From the NCBI RefSeq assembly GCF_024296925.1, contig NZ_CP101125.1:5210501-5274500 (forward strand): a stretch of 64,000 bases of DNA. The letters run 5' to 3'. The stretch is from Pseudomonas nunensis (GTDB lineage: Bacteria; Pseudomonadota; Gammaproteobacteria; Pseudomonadales; Pseudomonadaceae). Position numbers and translations under genes: made by a program. Below, piece by piece: positions 7,880-15,670 of this stretch. Position 1 is the first letter of the stretch. Each line of letters begins with the position of its first letter. The notes beneath the pieces were generated by a model that did not search any database, was not told the DNA's origin, and was given only the letters and a program-made list of their open reading frames with translations.

Positions 7880-9607
7880 TCAGGCGGTTACGGCCTGATC
7901 CACCAGATGCCCGTTGTCGATACGGATATGCCGTGGGTGGAAACGCTTCAGGCTGCTGCGATGCCCGACGCTGACAATGCTCAGCCCCGGCAATTCATCG
8001 ATCAACGCCTGATACAGCGACGCCTCGTCCTCTTCATCCATCGCCGACGTGGCTTCGTCCATGTACAGCCATTGCGGTGCATATAACAGCGCACGAGCGA
8101 AGGCCAAGCGTTGCTGCTCACCCGGCGACAACATGCGCTGCCAGTGATTGGCCTCATCCAGACGCGCCACCAGGTGTGGCAAGCGGCAGGTTTCCAGCAC
8201 TTCCACGTAACGCTCAGGCGGATAGGTGTCGCCGGGCTGTGGATAACTTAGCGCTTCACGCAAGGTGCCAATCGGCAGGTACGGCTTCTGCGGCAAGAAC
8301 AGATAACGCGCCGCCGGCAGTCGAATGTTGCCGTGACCCGCTGGCCACAAATGCCCCATCGCCCGCAGCAACGTCGATTTACCGCTGCCGGAACGACCGC
8401 TGAGCATGACGCGGTCACCCTCTTCCACGGTCATGTCGGCGTTAGTCAGCAAGTGACGACCGTCGGCAAGGTCCAGACCGAGGTTGTGGATTTTCAGCTC
8501 AGAGCCCTGGTTCTGCACGTCGATGGCTGGCGCACGCTCTTCGTTATCGCGCATGGCCTGATGGAAACTCAGCAGACGATCACAGGTGGCACGCCACGCC
8601 GCGAGGTTCTGGTAGGCACTGATAAACCAGCTGAAACTTTCCTGCACGTTGCCGAACGCTGAACTGATTTGCATCAGTTCGCCGAGTTCGATCTTGCCCG
8701 CGAAATAGCGGGGTGCGGCGACCATGAACGGAAAGATAATGGCGGCCTGGCTGTAACCGGCGGTAAAGAAAGTCAGGCGTTTGGACACCTTCATGATGTC
8801 CCAGAAATTGTGCCAGACCAGGCCGAAGCGGCTGCTCAAGCGCCGATTTTCATTCGGCTCGCCGTTGTACAGGGCGATGCTTTCAGCATTTTCGCGAACC
8901 CGGACCATGGAGAAACGCAGGTCGGCTTCGAAGCGTTGTTGTTGGTTGTTGAGGCCGATCAAACGACGACCGATCAAATGGGTCAGCCAGCTACCAACCA
9001 CTGCGTAGACCAGCACGCACCAGAACATATAGCCGGGGATGGTGAAACCGAGCACTTCAATACTGCCCGACACGCCCCACAGAATGATCGAGAACGACAC
9101 CAGGCTGACAATGTTGCGCAGTAAACCGATGCCCAGTTCCAGGGTATTGGAGGTGAAGTTGTTGAGGTCTTCGGAAATCCGCTGGTCCGGGTTATCGGTG
9201 TAACCGCCCTGCTCCAGCTGGTAGTAATTCTTGTTGCCGAGCCAGCGGGCGAAGTGCTTTTCGGTGAGCCAGGCCCGCCAGCGGATGGTCAGCATCTGCG
9301 TCAGGTAGAGCCGGTATACCGCGCCGACAATCGCCACCGCCGCAATCGCGCAGAAATACAGGATCAGCCGCCAGAAGGCCGCTTCATCTTTCTTTTGCAG
9401 GGCGTTGTAAAAATCCTTGTACCAGGTGTTGAACCACACCGAGATCCCCACGCTGAGCAGCGACAACGCAATCACCGCGATCAACAGCGTCCAGGCCTTG
9501 ACCTTCTCTTCGCTGGACCAATACGGCGTGATCATCGCCCAGACTTTGCGGAAAAACTGCCCGCGCACCGCATCATTGACCGCGGAATATTCAGCGTTCT
9601 GATTCAT
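7880..9607 (-). CDS. SbmA/BacA-type ABC transporter, permease-ATPase fusion (YddA-like)
   Basis: A 575-residue half-transporter: SbmA/BacA-like membrane domain (about 25-340) followed by an ABC ATPase (about 370-575). GRSGSGKST (404-412) is Walker A, LSPGEQQR (493-500) the signature, YMDEATSA (515-522) Walker B, and His549 the switch histidine. Relatives move peptides, bleomycin or cobalamin across the inner membrane; the substrate here is unknown. The start MNQNAEYS at 9607 is preferred over 9637 because it fits homologues. It stands alone between the GntR gene and roxR, on the same strand as both, with about 97 bases before it. Confidence 0.85.
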   Translation of the reverse strand: MNQNAEYSAVNDAVRGQFFRKVWAMITPYWSSEEKVKAWTLLIAVIALSLLSVGISVWFNTWYKDFYNALQKKDEAAFWRLILYFCAIAAVAIVGAVYRLYLTQMLTIRWRAWLTEKHFARWLGNKNYYQLEQGGYTDNPDQRISEDLNNFTSNTLELGIGLLRNIVSLVSFSIILWGVSGSIEVLGFTIPGYMFWCVLVYAVVGSWLTHLIGRRLIGLNNQQQRFEADLRFSMVRVRENAESIALYNGEPNENRRLSSRFGLVWHNFWDIMKVSKRLTFFTAGYSQAAIIFPFMVAAPRYFAGKIELGELMQISSAFGNVQESFSWFISAYQNLAAWRATCDRLLSFHQAMRDNEERAPAIDVQNQGSELKIHNLGLDLADGRHLLTNADMTVEEGDRVMLSGRSGSGKSTLLRAMGHLWPAGHGNIRLPAARYLFLPQKPYLPIGTLREALSYPQPGDTYPPERYVEVLETCRLPHLVARLDEANHWQRMLSPGEQQRLAFARALLYAPQWLYMDEATSAMDEEDEASLYQALIDELPGLSIVSVGHRSSLKRFHPRHIRIDNGHLVDQAVTA

Positions 9608-9704
9608 GGATAAGGCTCGATAGAGAAAAGAACACACACGAACCGATCATAGATGATCGGTTCGGTTCCCCGCGAGGAGCGGCCTGCATTCATTCAGCGC
9701 AGGT

Positions 9705-10265
9705 TCAGCGACGAACGGGACGCTTCTGCAGTTTGCGCTGCAGCGTGCGGCGGTGCATGCCCAGGGCGCGGGCCGTGGCGGAGATGTTGCCTTCGTGCTC
9801 GGTCAACACCCGCTGGATGTGCTCCCACTGCAGGCGGTCCACCGACATCGGGTTTTCCGGCACCAGGGTGTCGAGGTCGGCGTGCTCGGACAGCAGCGCC
9901 GCCAGCACGTCATCGGCATCGGCCGGCTTGCATAGATAGTTGCAGGCGCCGCGCTTGATCGCCTCGACGGCGGTGGCGATGCTCGAATAACCGGTGAGGA
10001 TTACCACGCGCATTTCCGGGTCGAGTTCGAGCAACTTGGGCAGCAGCACCAGACCCGAATCGCCGTCCATTTTCAGGTCGAGCGCGGCGTAGTCCGGCAG
10101 GTCGGCCTGGGCAATGGTCAGGCCTTCTTCGGCGGAACCGGCGGTGCTGACACGAAAACCCCGGCGGGCCATGGCGCGGGCCATCACGCGGGTGAAAGTG
10201 GCGTCGTCATCGACCAGCAACAAATGCGGCAGTTCTTCGCCTTCTACTTGGATCTCGTCACTCAT
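9705..10265 (-). CDS. roxR: Redox response regulator RoxR (RegA/ActR family)
   Basis: A 186-residue response regulator. The receiver domain has Asp19-Asp21 in LLVDDD and phospho-acceptor Asp63 in ALDLKM, with TGYSS and the CKP lysine further on. A Fis-type helix-turn-helix ends the protein (about 145-186; GNISATARALGMHRRTLQRK). The long linker of PrrA/RegA proteins is present. The family controls respiratory and redox genes such as terminal oxidases. The start ATG overlaps the end of roxS by eight bases, so the pair is one transcript. Order and neighbours match what I recall as PA4493-PA4494. Confidence 0.9.
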   Translation of the reverse strand: MSDEIQVEGEELPHLLLVDDDATFTRVMARAMARRGFRVSTAGSAEEGLTIAQADLPDYAALDLKMDGDSGLVLLPKLLELDPEMRVVILTGYSSIATAVEAIKRGACNYLCKPADADDVLAALLSEHADLDTLVPENPMSVDRLQWEHIQRVLTEHEGNISATARALGMHRRTLQRKLQKRPVRR

Positions 10266-11520
10266 GTTCGTCTCCTCGGGCGACACGGGGCAGGCGCAGC
10301 TCGGTGAGCGTGCCGCCTTCCTCATGACTGTAGAGTTTCACTGAGCCGCCGGCGCGTGTCACGCTGGCCTTGCTCAAAAACAGGCCCAGGCCGAAACCTT
10401 TGCCCTTGGTGGTAAAAAACGGTTTGCCGATCTGCTCGGCGATAGCCAACGGCACACCGGCGCCGTGGTCGCGAATGCTGATGGTCAGATCTTCGGCATT
10501 CCAGTCCAGGGTCACTTGCAACCCTTCGGGGCAGGCGTCGGCGGCGTTGTTGAGCAAATTCAGCAATGCCTGGGTCAAGTCTGGCGGCGGCGCCATGCGC
10601 GGCACCGTGCCCTGGCCGAGGCGCTGGAAGCGGTAGCTGGCCTCCGGGCGCATCAGGTGCCAGCGGTTCAGGGCTTCGTCGAGCCAGTCGGTGACGTCCT
10701 GCATTTCCACGGCCAAGCGGCGATTGGCCTCGGCGGCGCGCACCAGTTGTTGCAGAGTCTCTTTGCAAAGTTTGACCTGATCCTGCAGCACCTTCAGATC
10801 GTCCTGCAACATCGGGTCGGGATGATCCTGCTGCATCTCTTTGAGCAACACGCTCATGGTCGCCAGTGGCGTACCCAATTCATGAGCAGCACCGGCGGCT
10901 TGCGTCGCAACGGCCAACAACTGCTGATCGCGCAGGCCTTCTTCACGGCGAATGGCGCGCAACTCTTCCTGACGGCGCAACTCTTCGGCCATGCGCGCGG
11001 CGAAAAAGGTGATGACAGCCGCTGCGAGGGCGAAACTCAGCCACATCCCGTACACCTGCAGGTTTTCCCGAGCGATCGGGAAGGTTTGCAGCGGGTAGAA
11101 CCGCGCCAGCAGCAGGGTGTACATGGCCAGGGCGATGCCGGACAAGATCAGCGAAAAGCGCCAAGGCAAGGTCACGGCAGCGATGGTCAACGGCACCAGG
11201 TAATAAGAGACGAACGGGTTGGTGGAACCGCCTGAGAAATACAGCAAGGCACTGTGGATAAACAGGTCACACGCCAGTTGTACGGCGTATTCGAGTTCGG
11301 TAACCGGCCACGAGGTGCGCAGGCGAATGGCCGTGAAGGCGCACAGCAGCATCGAACAGCCGAGGGTCATCGCCAGTTGAAACCAGGGCAATGGCAGCAA
11401 ATCGAACCAGTAGGCCAGGCCCACGGAACCGGCCTGGGCGGCCAGCACTAAAGTGCGGATGAACGTCAGCCGCCAGAGATTCTGGCGAGTCGCGGAAGTG
11501 ATTTGAACGGCGGCGAGCAT
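10258..11520 (-). CDS. roxS: Redox sensor histidine kinase RoxS (RegB/PrrB family)
   Basis: A 420-residue membrane kinase. Six hydrophobic helices occupy about 18-175. SGGSTNPF (96-103) matches the quinone-sensing GGxxNPF loop of RegB kinases. His213 in AAHELGTPL is the phosphorylation site. Cys252 sits in the dimerisation/linker region where RegB carries its redox cysteine. The ATPase N-box is LLNLLNNAADAC (319-330), followed by GKGFGLGL. The ATG at 11520 follows AGGAGA; a longer reading to 11652 lacks such a site and enters a repeat. The gene directly precedes and overlaps roxR. Confidence 0.9.
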   Translation of the reverse strand: MLAAVQITSATRQNLWRLTFIRTLVLAAQAGSVGLAYWFDLLPLPWFQLAMTLGCSMLLCAFTAIRLRTSWPVTELEYAVQLACDLFIHSALLYFSGGSTNPFVSYYLVPLTIAAVTLPWRFSLILSGIALAMYTLLLARFYPLQTFPIARENLQVYGMWLSFALAAAVITFFAARMAEELRRQEELRAIRREEGLRDQQLLAVATQAAGAAHELGTPLATMSVLLKEMQQDHPDPMLQDDLKVLQDQVKLCKETLQQLVRAAEANRRLAVEMQDVTDWLDEALNRWHLMRPEASYRFQRLGQGTVPRMAPPPDLTQALLNLLNNAADACPEGLQVTLDWNAEDLTISIRDHGAGVPLAIAEQIGKPFFTTKGKGFGLGLFLSKASVTRAGGSVKLYSHEEGGTLTELRLPRVARGDEHE

Positions 11521-11633
11521 GAGCTCTCCTGATGAGCGCTCCAGGCGGATCGCACGGAGTATAACCAAGCACGGGGGCTGACAGGCAAAAGTGCGGCAAA
11601 CGGCCACATGGCAGTGGCCAACTTCATACCTTT

Positions 11634-11841
11634 GTAGCAGCTGCCGAGGCACGAGGCTGCGTTCGCGTGTAGCAGCTGTCGAGGCACGAGGCTGCGTTCG
11701 GCTGCGTAGCAGTCGTAAAACCTGAGCTTGCGGTTTTACTGAAACACCGCGTTGCCTGATTTCACGACTGCTTCGCAGCCGAACGCAGCCTCGTGCCTCG
11801 ACAGCTGCTACACGCGAACGCAGGTTCGGCAGCTGCTACAC
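11634..11841. repeat. Large inverted repeat (GTAGCAGCTG family) in a gene-free gap
   Basis: The 439-base gap between roxS and the SIMPL gene holds two stacked GTAGCAGCTG-type units on the left and their inverted copies on the right, giving a long hairpin centred near 11745. Arms include GTGTAGCAGCTGTCGAGGCA and CTGCGTTCGGCTGC. Related elements are at 28912-29057 and 53713-53845. After the repeat, 11842-11959 should contain the promoter of the next gene; CAAGGAGCTTTCC supplies its ribosome site. Confidence 0.85.
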
Positions 11842-11959
11842 AGGATCGCGTTCATCTGTATAGAAGTTGTAACTGTGCGAACCGGATCATAAAAGCTAGA
11901 GTCTGATGGTTTCACGCAGGCTCGGACCTTAACCCCTGCGCCCCTTCAAGGAGCTTTCC

Positions 11960-12679
11960 ATGCACACACTTCGCCGCAGCGCCGCCCTCCTAGCCCTTAG
12001 CGTTGGCACCATCGCCAGCCTCCCGGCCCTGGCCGCCGACGAACTTCACTACAACCAGATTGCCCTGCGCGCCGAAGTCAGTCAGGAAGTGGCCCGCGAC
12101 CTGATGATCGTGACCCTCTATACAGAAGAGCAAAACACCGACCCGGCCAAACTCGCCGCCGACGTCAGCACCACCATGAACAAGGCCCTGGCCCAGGCCA
12201 AACAAGTCAAAGACATCACCCTGCGCCAGGGCAGCCGCAACAGCTACCCGATCTACGACACCAAGGGCCAGAAAATCACCGGCTGGCGTGAACGCGCCGA
12301 ACTGCGCCTGGAAAGCTCCGACTTCGCCGCCCTGTCGAAACTGACCGGCGAACTGCTCACCGACCTGAAAATGGGCGGCATGGACTTCGCCATCGCCACC
12401 CCAACCCGCAAAGCCAGCGAAGACGCGCTGCTCAAAGACGCCGTCACCGCCTTCAAGGCCCGCGCGCAACTGGCTACCGACGCGCTGGGTGGCAAAGGCT
12501 ACAAAATCGTCAACCTGAACCTGAACAGCAACGGCTACCCGCAACCCTACATGCGCGCGCCAATGATGATGAAAGCCGCGGGCATGGACTCGGCACCGGT
12601 CACACCAGAAGTTGAGGCCGGCACCAGCCAGGTCAGCATGACAGCGGATGGATCGATTGAAGTATTGATGACACCTTGA
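11960..12679 (+). CDS. Periplasmic SIMPL-domain (DUF541) protein
   Basis: A 239-residue exported protein of the SIMPL/DUF541 family, whose E. coli member YggE is linked to oxidative-stress tolerance. A signal peptide ends near residue 25 (SLPALAADEL). The single SIMPL domain follows, with the characteristic start HYNQIALRAEVSQEVARD and many Ala/Lys helices; it has no cysteines in the mature part. AAGGAG precedes the ATG by about nine bases. A strong terminator follows. It is next to roxSR in P. aeruginosa as I recall, and a redox-related role is possible but not shown. Confidence 0.85.
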   Translation: MHTLRRSAALLALSVGTIASLPALAADELHYNQIALRAEVSQEVARDLMIVTLYTEEQNTDPAKLAADVSTTMNKALAQAKQVKDITLRQGSRNSYPIYDTKGQKITGWRERAELRLESSDFAALSKLTGELLTDLKMGGMDFAIATPTRKASEDALLKDAVTAFKARAQLATDALGGKGYKIVNLNLNSNGYPQPYMRAPMMMKAAGMDSAPVTPEVEAGTSQVSMTADGSIEVLMTP

Positions 12680-12700
12680 ATCGATAAACCCGAACATAAG

Positions 12701-12732
12701 AACGGCGATCACAGTAGTGATCGCCGTTTTTT
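12701..12732 (+). terminator. Rho-independent terminator of the SIMPL gene
   Basis: AACGGCGATCAC and GTGATCGCCGTT form a perfect 12-bp stem with loop AGTA, followed by TTTTTT. It starts 21 bases after the stop codon. Confidence 0.92.
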
Positions 12733-12766
12733 ATTGCCCATCAGTTTTTGTGGTGAATGATCTGCC

Positions 12767-13298
12767 GCTTTCGCGAGCAGGCTCGCTCCCACAGTTGGAT
12801 CGAGGGCATTCGGGAGGGATTGGTCGTCTGTCAGGACGCCTTCGCGGGCAAGCCTTGCTCTTACAGTTTGACCGGGTACATTCGGGAGAAATGGGTCGTC
12901 TGTCAGGACGCCTTCGCAGGCAAGCCAGCTCCCACAGTTTTGACCGAGTACAGCCGGGAGAAATGGGTCGGCTGTTGGGGCGCCTTCGCGGGCAAGCCTT
13001 GCTCCTACAGTTTGACCGGGTACATTCGGGAGAAATGGGTCGTCTGTCAGGACGCCTTCGCAGGCAAGCCAGCTCCCACAGTTTTGACCGAGTACAGCCG
13101 GGAGAAATGGGTCAGCTGTTGGGGCGCCTTCGCGGGCAAGCCTTGCTCCTACAGTTTGACCGGGTACATTCGGGAGAAATGGGTCGTCTGTCAGGACGCC
13201 TTCGCGGGCAAGCCTTGCTCCTACAATTTGATCGAGGGCAGTCGGGATGGATTGGTCGTCTGTCAGGACGCCTTCGCGGGCAAGCCTTGCTCCTACAG
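12767..13298 (+). repeat. 72-bp tandem array of REP-like units
   Basis: Seven full units and a partial eighth start at 12767, 12838, 12910, 12982, 13054, 13126, 13198 and 13270, with spacing 71 then 72 six times. Each begins with GCCTTCGCGGGCAAGCC or a close variant, i.e. a REP half in constant orientation. Two unit types alternate over the middle (12838 like 12982 and 13126; 12910 like 13054), giving a 144-bp higher-order period. The outer units (12767 and 13198) resemble each other, with TTGGATCGAGGGCA-type sequence. Because 72 is divisible by three, frames stay open and create false reading frames. I see no gene in 12680-13809. Confidence 0.92.
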
Positions 13299-13410
13299 AA
13301 ACAAAAGCAGAGCGGCATACACCGCCCCGCTCCTAACCACTCAAGGCCGAGCGTTAGCTCGCCTGCCGTTGATCTCGCTCTACCCGCCCCTTCGGGAGGC
13401 TGAGTGGAGG

Positions 13411-13740
13411 TGTTCATCTGGGGGGAAGGCGCGTAGCGCCGTGCGGCGAAGCCGCACACATCGAGAGGAGGTCGAAGCGAAGCCGACCGTAGGCGATGCC
13501 CCCAGATGAACACCGGAACGAAGGAACGCCGAGCCTAAGCGAGGGGCCGGACGCCGGGGCGAGACCTTTTGGTTCCTTTTGGGGCGTTTGCCAAAAGGGA
13601 CTCGCCGTAAGGGCGAAACCGCCAGCAGCCCTAACCGCAAAAACGGATATACACCCAAACCACCAACAACATGGTCGGCCCAAAGGCCGCCACTACCCAC
13701 GCCTGCTATGCCCAGAAACAGGGGTCCCCCTGAAAAAACG
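13411..13740. repeat. Interspersed intergenic element with terminal-type inverted arms
   Basis: TGTTCATCTGGGGG (13411-13424) and CCCCCAGATGAACA (13499-13512) are perfect 14-bp inverted arms around GC-rich palindromes such as GTGCGGCGAAGCCGCAC. The following 200 bases contain CCTTTTGGTTCCTTTTGG and GCCAAAAGGGACTCGCC. From memory, sequence of this type recurs in many Pseudomonas intergenic regions and produces spurious reading frames on both strands. No coding call is made. The stretch 13741-13809 before dppA1 is AT-richer and may hold its promoter. Confidence 0.6.
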
Positions 13741-13809
13741 ATATTTCCGCCCAACCGCTCAACAACGCTACTCTCAGCGTATACCGCTACCCAATCCCCC
13801 GGGGACTCC

Positions 13810-15411
13810 ATGGAAAGAACCACCGTCAAACATCTCCTGCTCGCAATCGCCCTCGCCACCGCAGCCCCCTTCGCCCAAGCCGCCACAACATTGGTCTACT
13901 GCTCCGAAGCCAGCCCCGCCGGCTTCGACCCCAGCCAATACACCAGCGGCACCGACTTCGACGCCTCGGCCGAAACCGTCTTCAACCGCCTCACCCAATT
14001 CAAACGCGGCGGCACCGAAGTCGAACCCGGCCTGGCGACAAGCTGGGACGTAAGCCAGGACGGCCTGAGCTACACCTTCCATTTACGTGACGGCGTGAAA
14101 TTCCACACCACCGACTATTTCACCCCGACCCGAGACTTCAACGCCGACGACGTGCTGTTCACCTTCCAGCGCCTGCTCGACCCTGAGAACGCGTTCCGCA
14201 AGGCCTACCCCGCCGAGTCGCCGTACTTCACCGACATGGACCTGAACAAAACCATCAAAAGCGTCGACAAGATCGACGACCACACCGTGCGCTTCAGCCT
14301 GAACAACGTCGATGCCGCCTTCATCCAGAACCTGGCCATGAGCTTCGCTTCGGTGCAATCCGCCGAGTACGGCGCGCAGCTATTAAAGGAAGGCAAAGCC
14401 GCGGACATCAACCAGAAGCCGGTCGGCACCGGGCCGTTCGTGTTCAAGCGTTATCAGAAGGACTCGCAGATCCGCTACACCGGCAACAAGGCTTACTGGA
14501 AACCCGAGGACGTGAAAATCGACAACCTGGTGTTCTCGATCACCCCGGATGCTGCCGTGCGCTTGCAGAAGCTCAAGGCCGGCGAATGCCAGGTCAGCGG
14601 CTACCCGCGCCCGGCGGACATCGAAGTCATGGAGAAAGACCCGAACCTGACGGTGCTCAAGCAGGCCGGTTTCAACCTCGGCTTCCTGGCTTACAACGTG
14701 ACCCACCCGCCGCTGGATCAGCTCAAGGTCCGCCAGGCCCTGGACATGGCCATCGACAAACCGGCGATCATCAAAGCCGTCTACCAGAGCGCCGGCCAAC
14801 TCGCGCAGAACGCCCTGCCACCGGCGCAATGGTCGTTTGATCCGAACATCAAGGACGCGCCCCACGACCCGACCAAAGCCAAGGCGCTACTGAAGGAAGC
14901 AGGGGTTGCGCCGGGTACCACCATTAATTTGTGGGCCATGACCGTGCAACGTGCCTCCAACCCGAATGCGCGGATGTCGGCACAGATGATCCAGCAGGAT
15001 TGGGAGAAGGTCGGGATCAAGGCCAACATCGTCAGCTATGAGTGGGGCGAGTACATCAAGCGCGCCAAGAACGGCGAACACGACGCGATGATCTACGGCT
15101 GGACCGGCGACAACGGTGACCCGGATAACTGGCTCGGCGTGCTGTACAGCTGTGCAGCCGTGAAAGGGAGCAACTACGCTAAGTGGTGCGACCCGGCGTA
15201 CGACAAACTGGTCCAGCAGGCCAAGGTGTCGACCAACCGTGACGAGCGGGTCAAGTTGTACCAGCAGGCGCAGAAAATCCTCAAGGAGCAAGTGCCTATC
15301 ACACCGATCGCCAACTCAACGGTGTTCCAGCCACTGCGCAAGGAAGTGACCGACTTCAAGATCAGCCCGTTTGGCCTCACGCCCTTCTATGGCGTGGGTA
15401 TAAATAAGTAA
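13810..15411 (+). CDS. dppA1: Dipeptide/oligopeptide-binding protein, first DppA paralogue
   Basis: A 533-residue periplasmic solute-binding protein (SBP family 5). A signal peptide ends near residue 24 (APFAQA/ATTLVY). The family signature follows: YCSEASPAGFDPSQYTSGT, then LATSWDVS and FHLRDGVKFHTT. WGEYIKRAKNGEHDAMIYGW and GDNGDPDNW near the C-terminus are the peptide-pocket region. It delivers di- or oligopeptides to the DppBCDF core encoded downstream. The start at 13810 gives a clean signal peptide; upstream extension would enter the interspersed element. It ends in its own hairpin. Numbering follows P. aeruginosa by gene order only. Confidence 0.88.
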   Translation: MERTTVKHLLLAIALATAAPFAQAATTLVYCSEASPAGFDPSQYTSGTDFDASAETVFNRLTQFKRGGTEVEPGLATSWDVSQDGLSYTFHLRDGVKFHTTDYFTPTRDFNADDVLFTFQRLLDPENAFRKAYPAESPYFTDMDLNKTIKSVDKIDDHTVRFSLNNVDAAFIQNLAMSFASVQSAEYGAQLLKEGKAADINQKPVGTGPFVFKRYQKDSQIRYTGNKAYWKPEDVKIDNLVFSITPDAAVRLQKLKAGECQVSGYPRPADIEVMEKDPNLTVLKQAGFNLGFLAYNVTHPPLDQLKVRQALDMAIDKPAIIKAVYQSAGQLAQNALPPAQWSFDPNIKDAPHDPTKAKALLKEAGVAPGTTINLWAMTVQRASNPNARMSAQMIQQDWEKVGIKANIVSYEWGEYIKRAKNGEHDAMIYGWTGDNGDPDNWLGVLYSCAAVKGSNYAKWCDPAYDKLVQQAKVSTNRDERVKLYQQAQKILKEQVPITPIANSTVFQPLRKEVTDFKISPFGLTPFYGVGINK

Positions 15412-15438
15412 CACCGCGCGCCAACCGGGTGCGCCATA

Positions 15439-15470
15439 CGCCCCGGTTGCCCTGTCGTGGGGCGCCTTTT
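15439..15470 (+). terminator. Probable terminator after dppA1
   Basis: CGCCCC (15439-15444) pairs with GGGGCG (15459-15464) around a 14-base loop, followed by CCTTTT. The stem is short, so termination may be partial. Confidence 0.5.
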
Positions 15471-15670
15471 GCACCGTAAAAAACGTGCGCAAACGGTCAA
15501 ATGCGTCAATATTTATACATATGCGACATTAAGGTACGTTCGTGCCACTGTTTAAGACTTGTGGCCGTTCTGGATCTTGCAATGGGTATGGCCCCTGCAT
15601 AAGTATCCGCAGGCACGACTCACGAGGTCGTCCTCTAATTCCAAAAATGACAACAAATCATGAGGCCACC

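Noticed and set aside
11848..11870. CTGTATAGAAGTTGTAACTG as a second LexA box upstream of the SIMPL gene
   Set aside because: The right half lacks CAG at the required spacing; only the left half matches.
12767..13298. CRISPR-like array
   Set aside because: Units are 72 bp of near-continuous repeat with no unique spacers, and no cas genes are present.
12717..13509. Two overlapping plus-strand reading frames of 228 and 250 codons with 24-residue repeats (DAFAGKPCSY, RGQALLLQFDR)
   Set aside because: They arise because the 72-bp REP array is a multiple of three with no stops. Both frames are equally open, neither has a convincing ribosome site, and the peptides are typical translated REP.
13380..13886. 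Minus-strand reading frame of 168 codons over the interspersed element
   Set aside because: It spans repeat sequence and the start of dppA1 on the opposite strand, has low-complexity Arg/Leu/Gly content, and no ribosome site.
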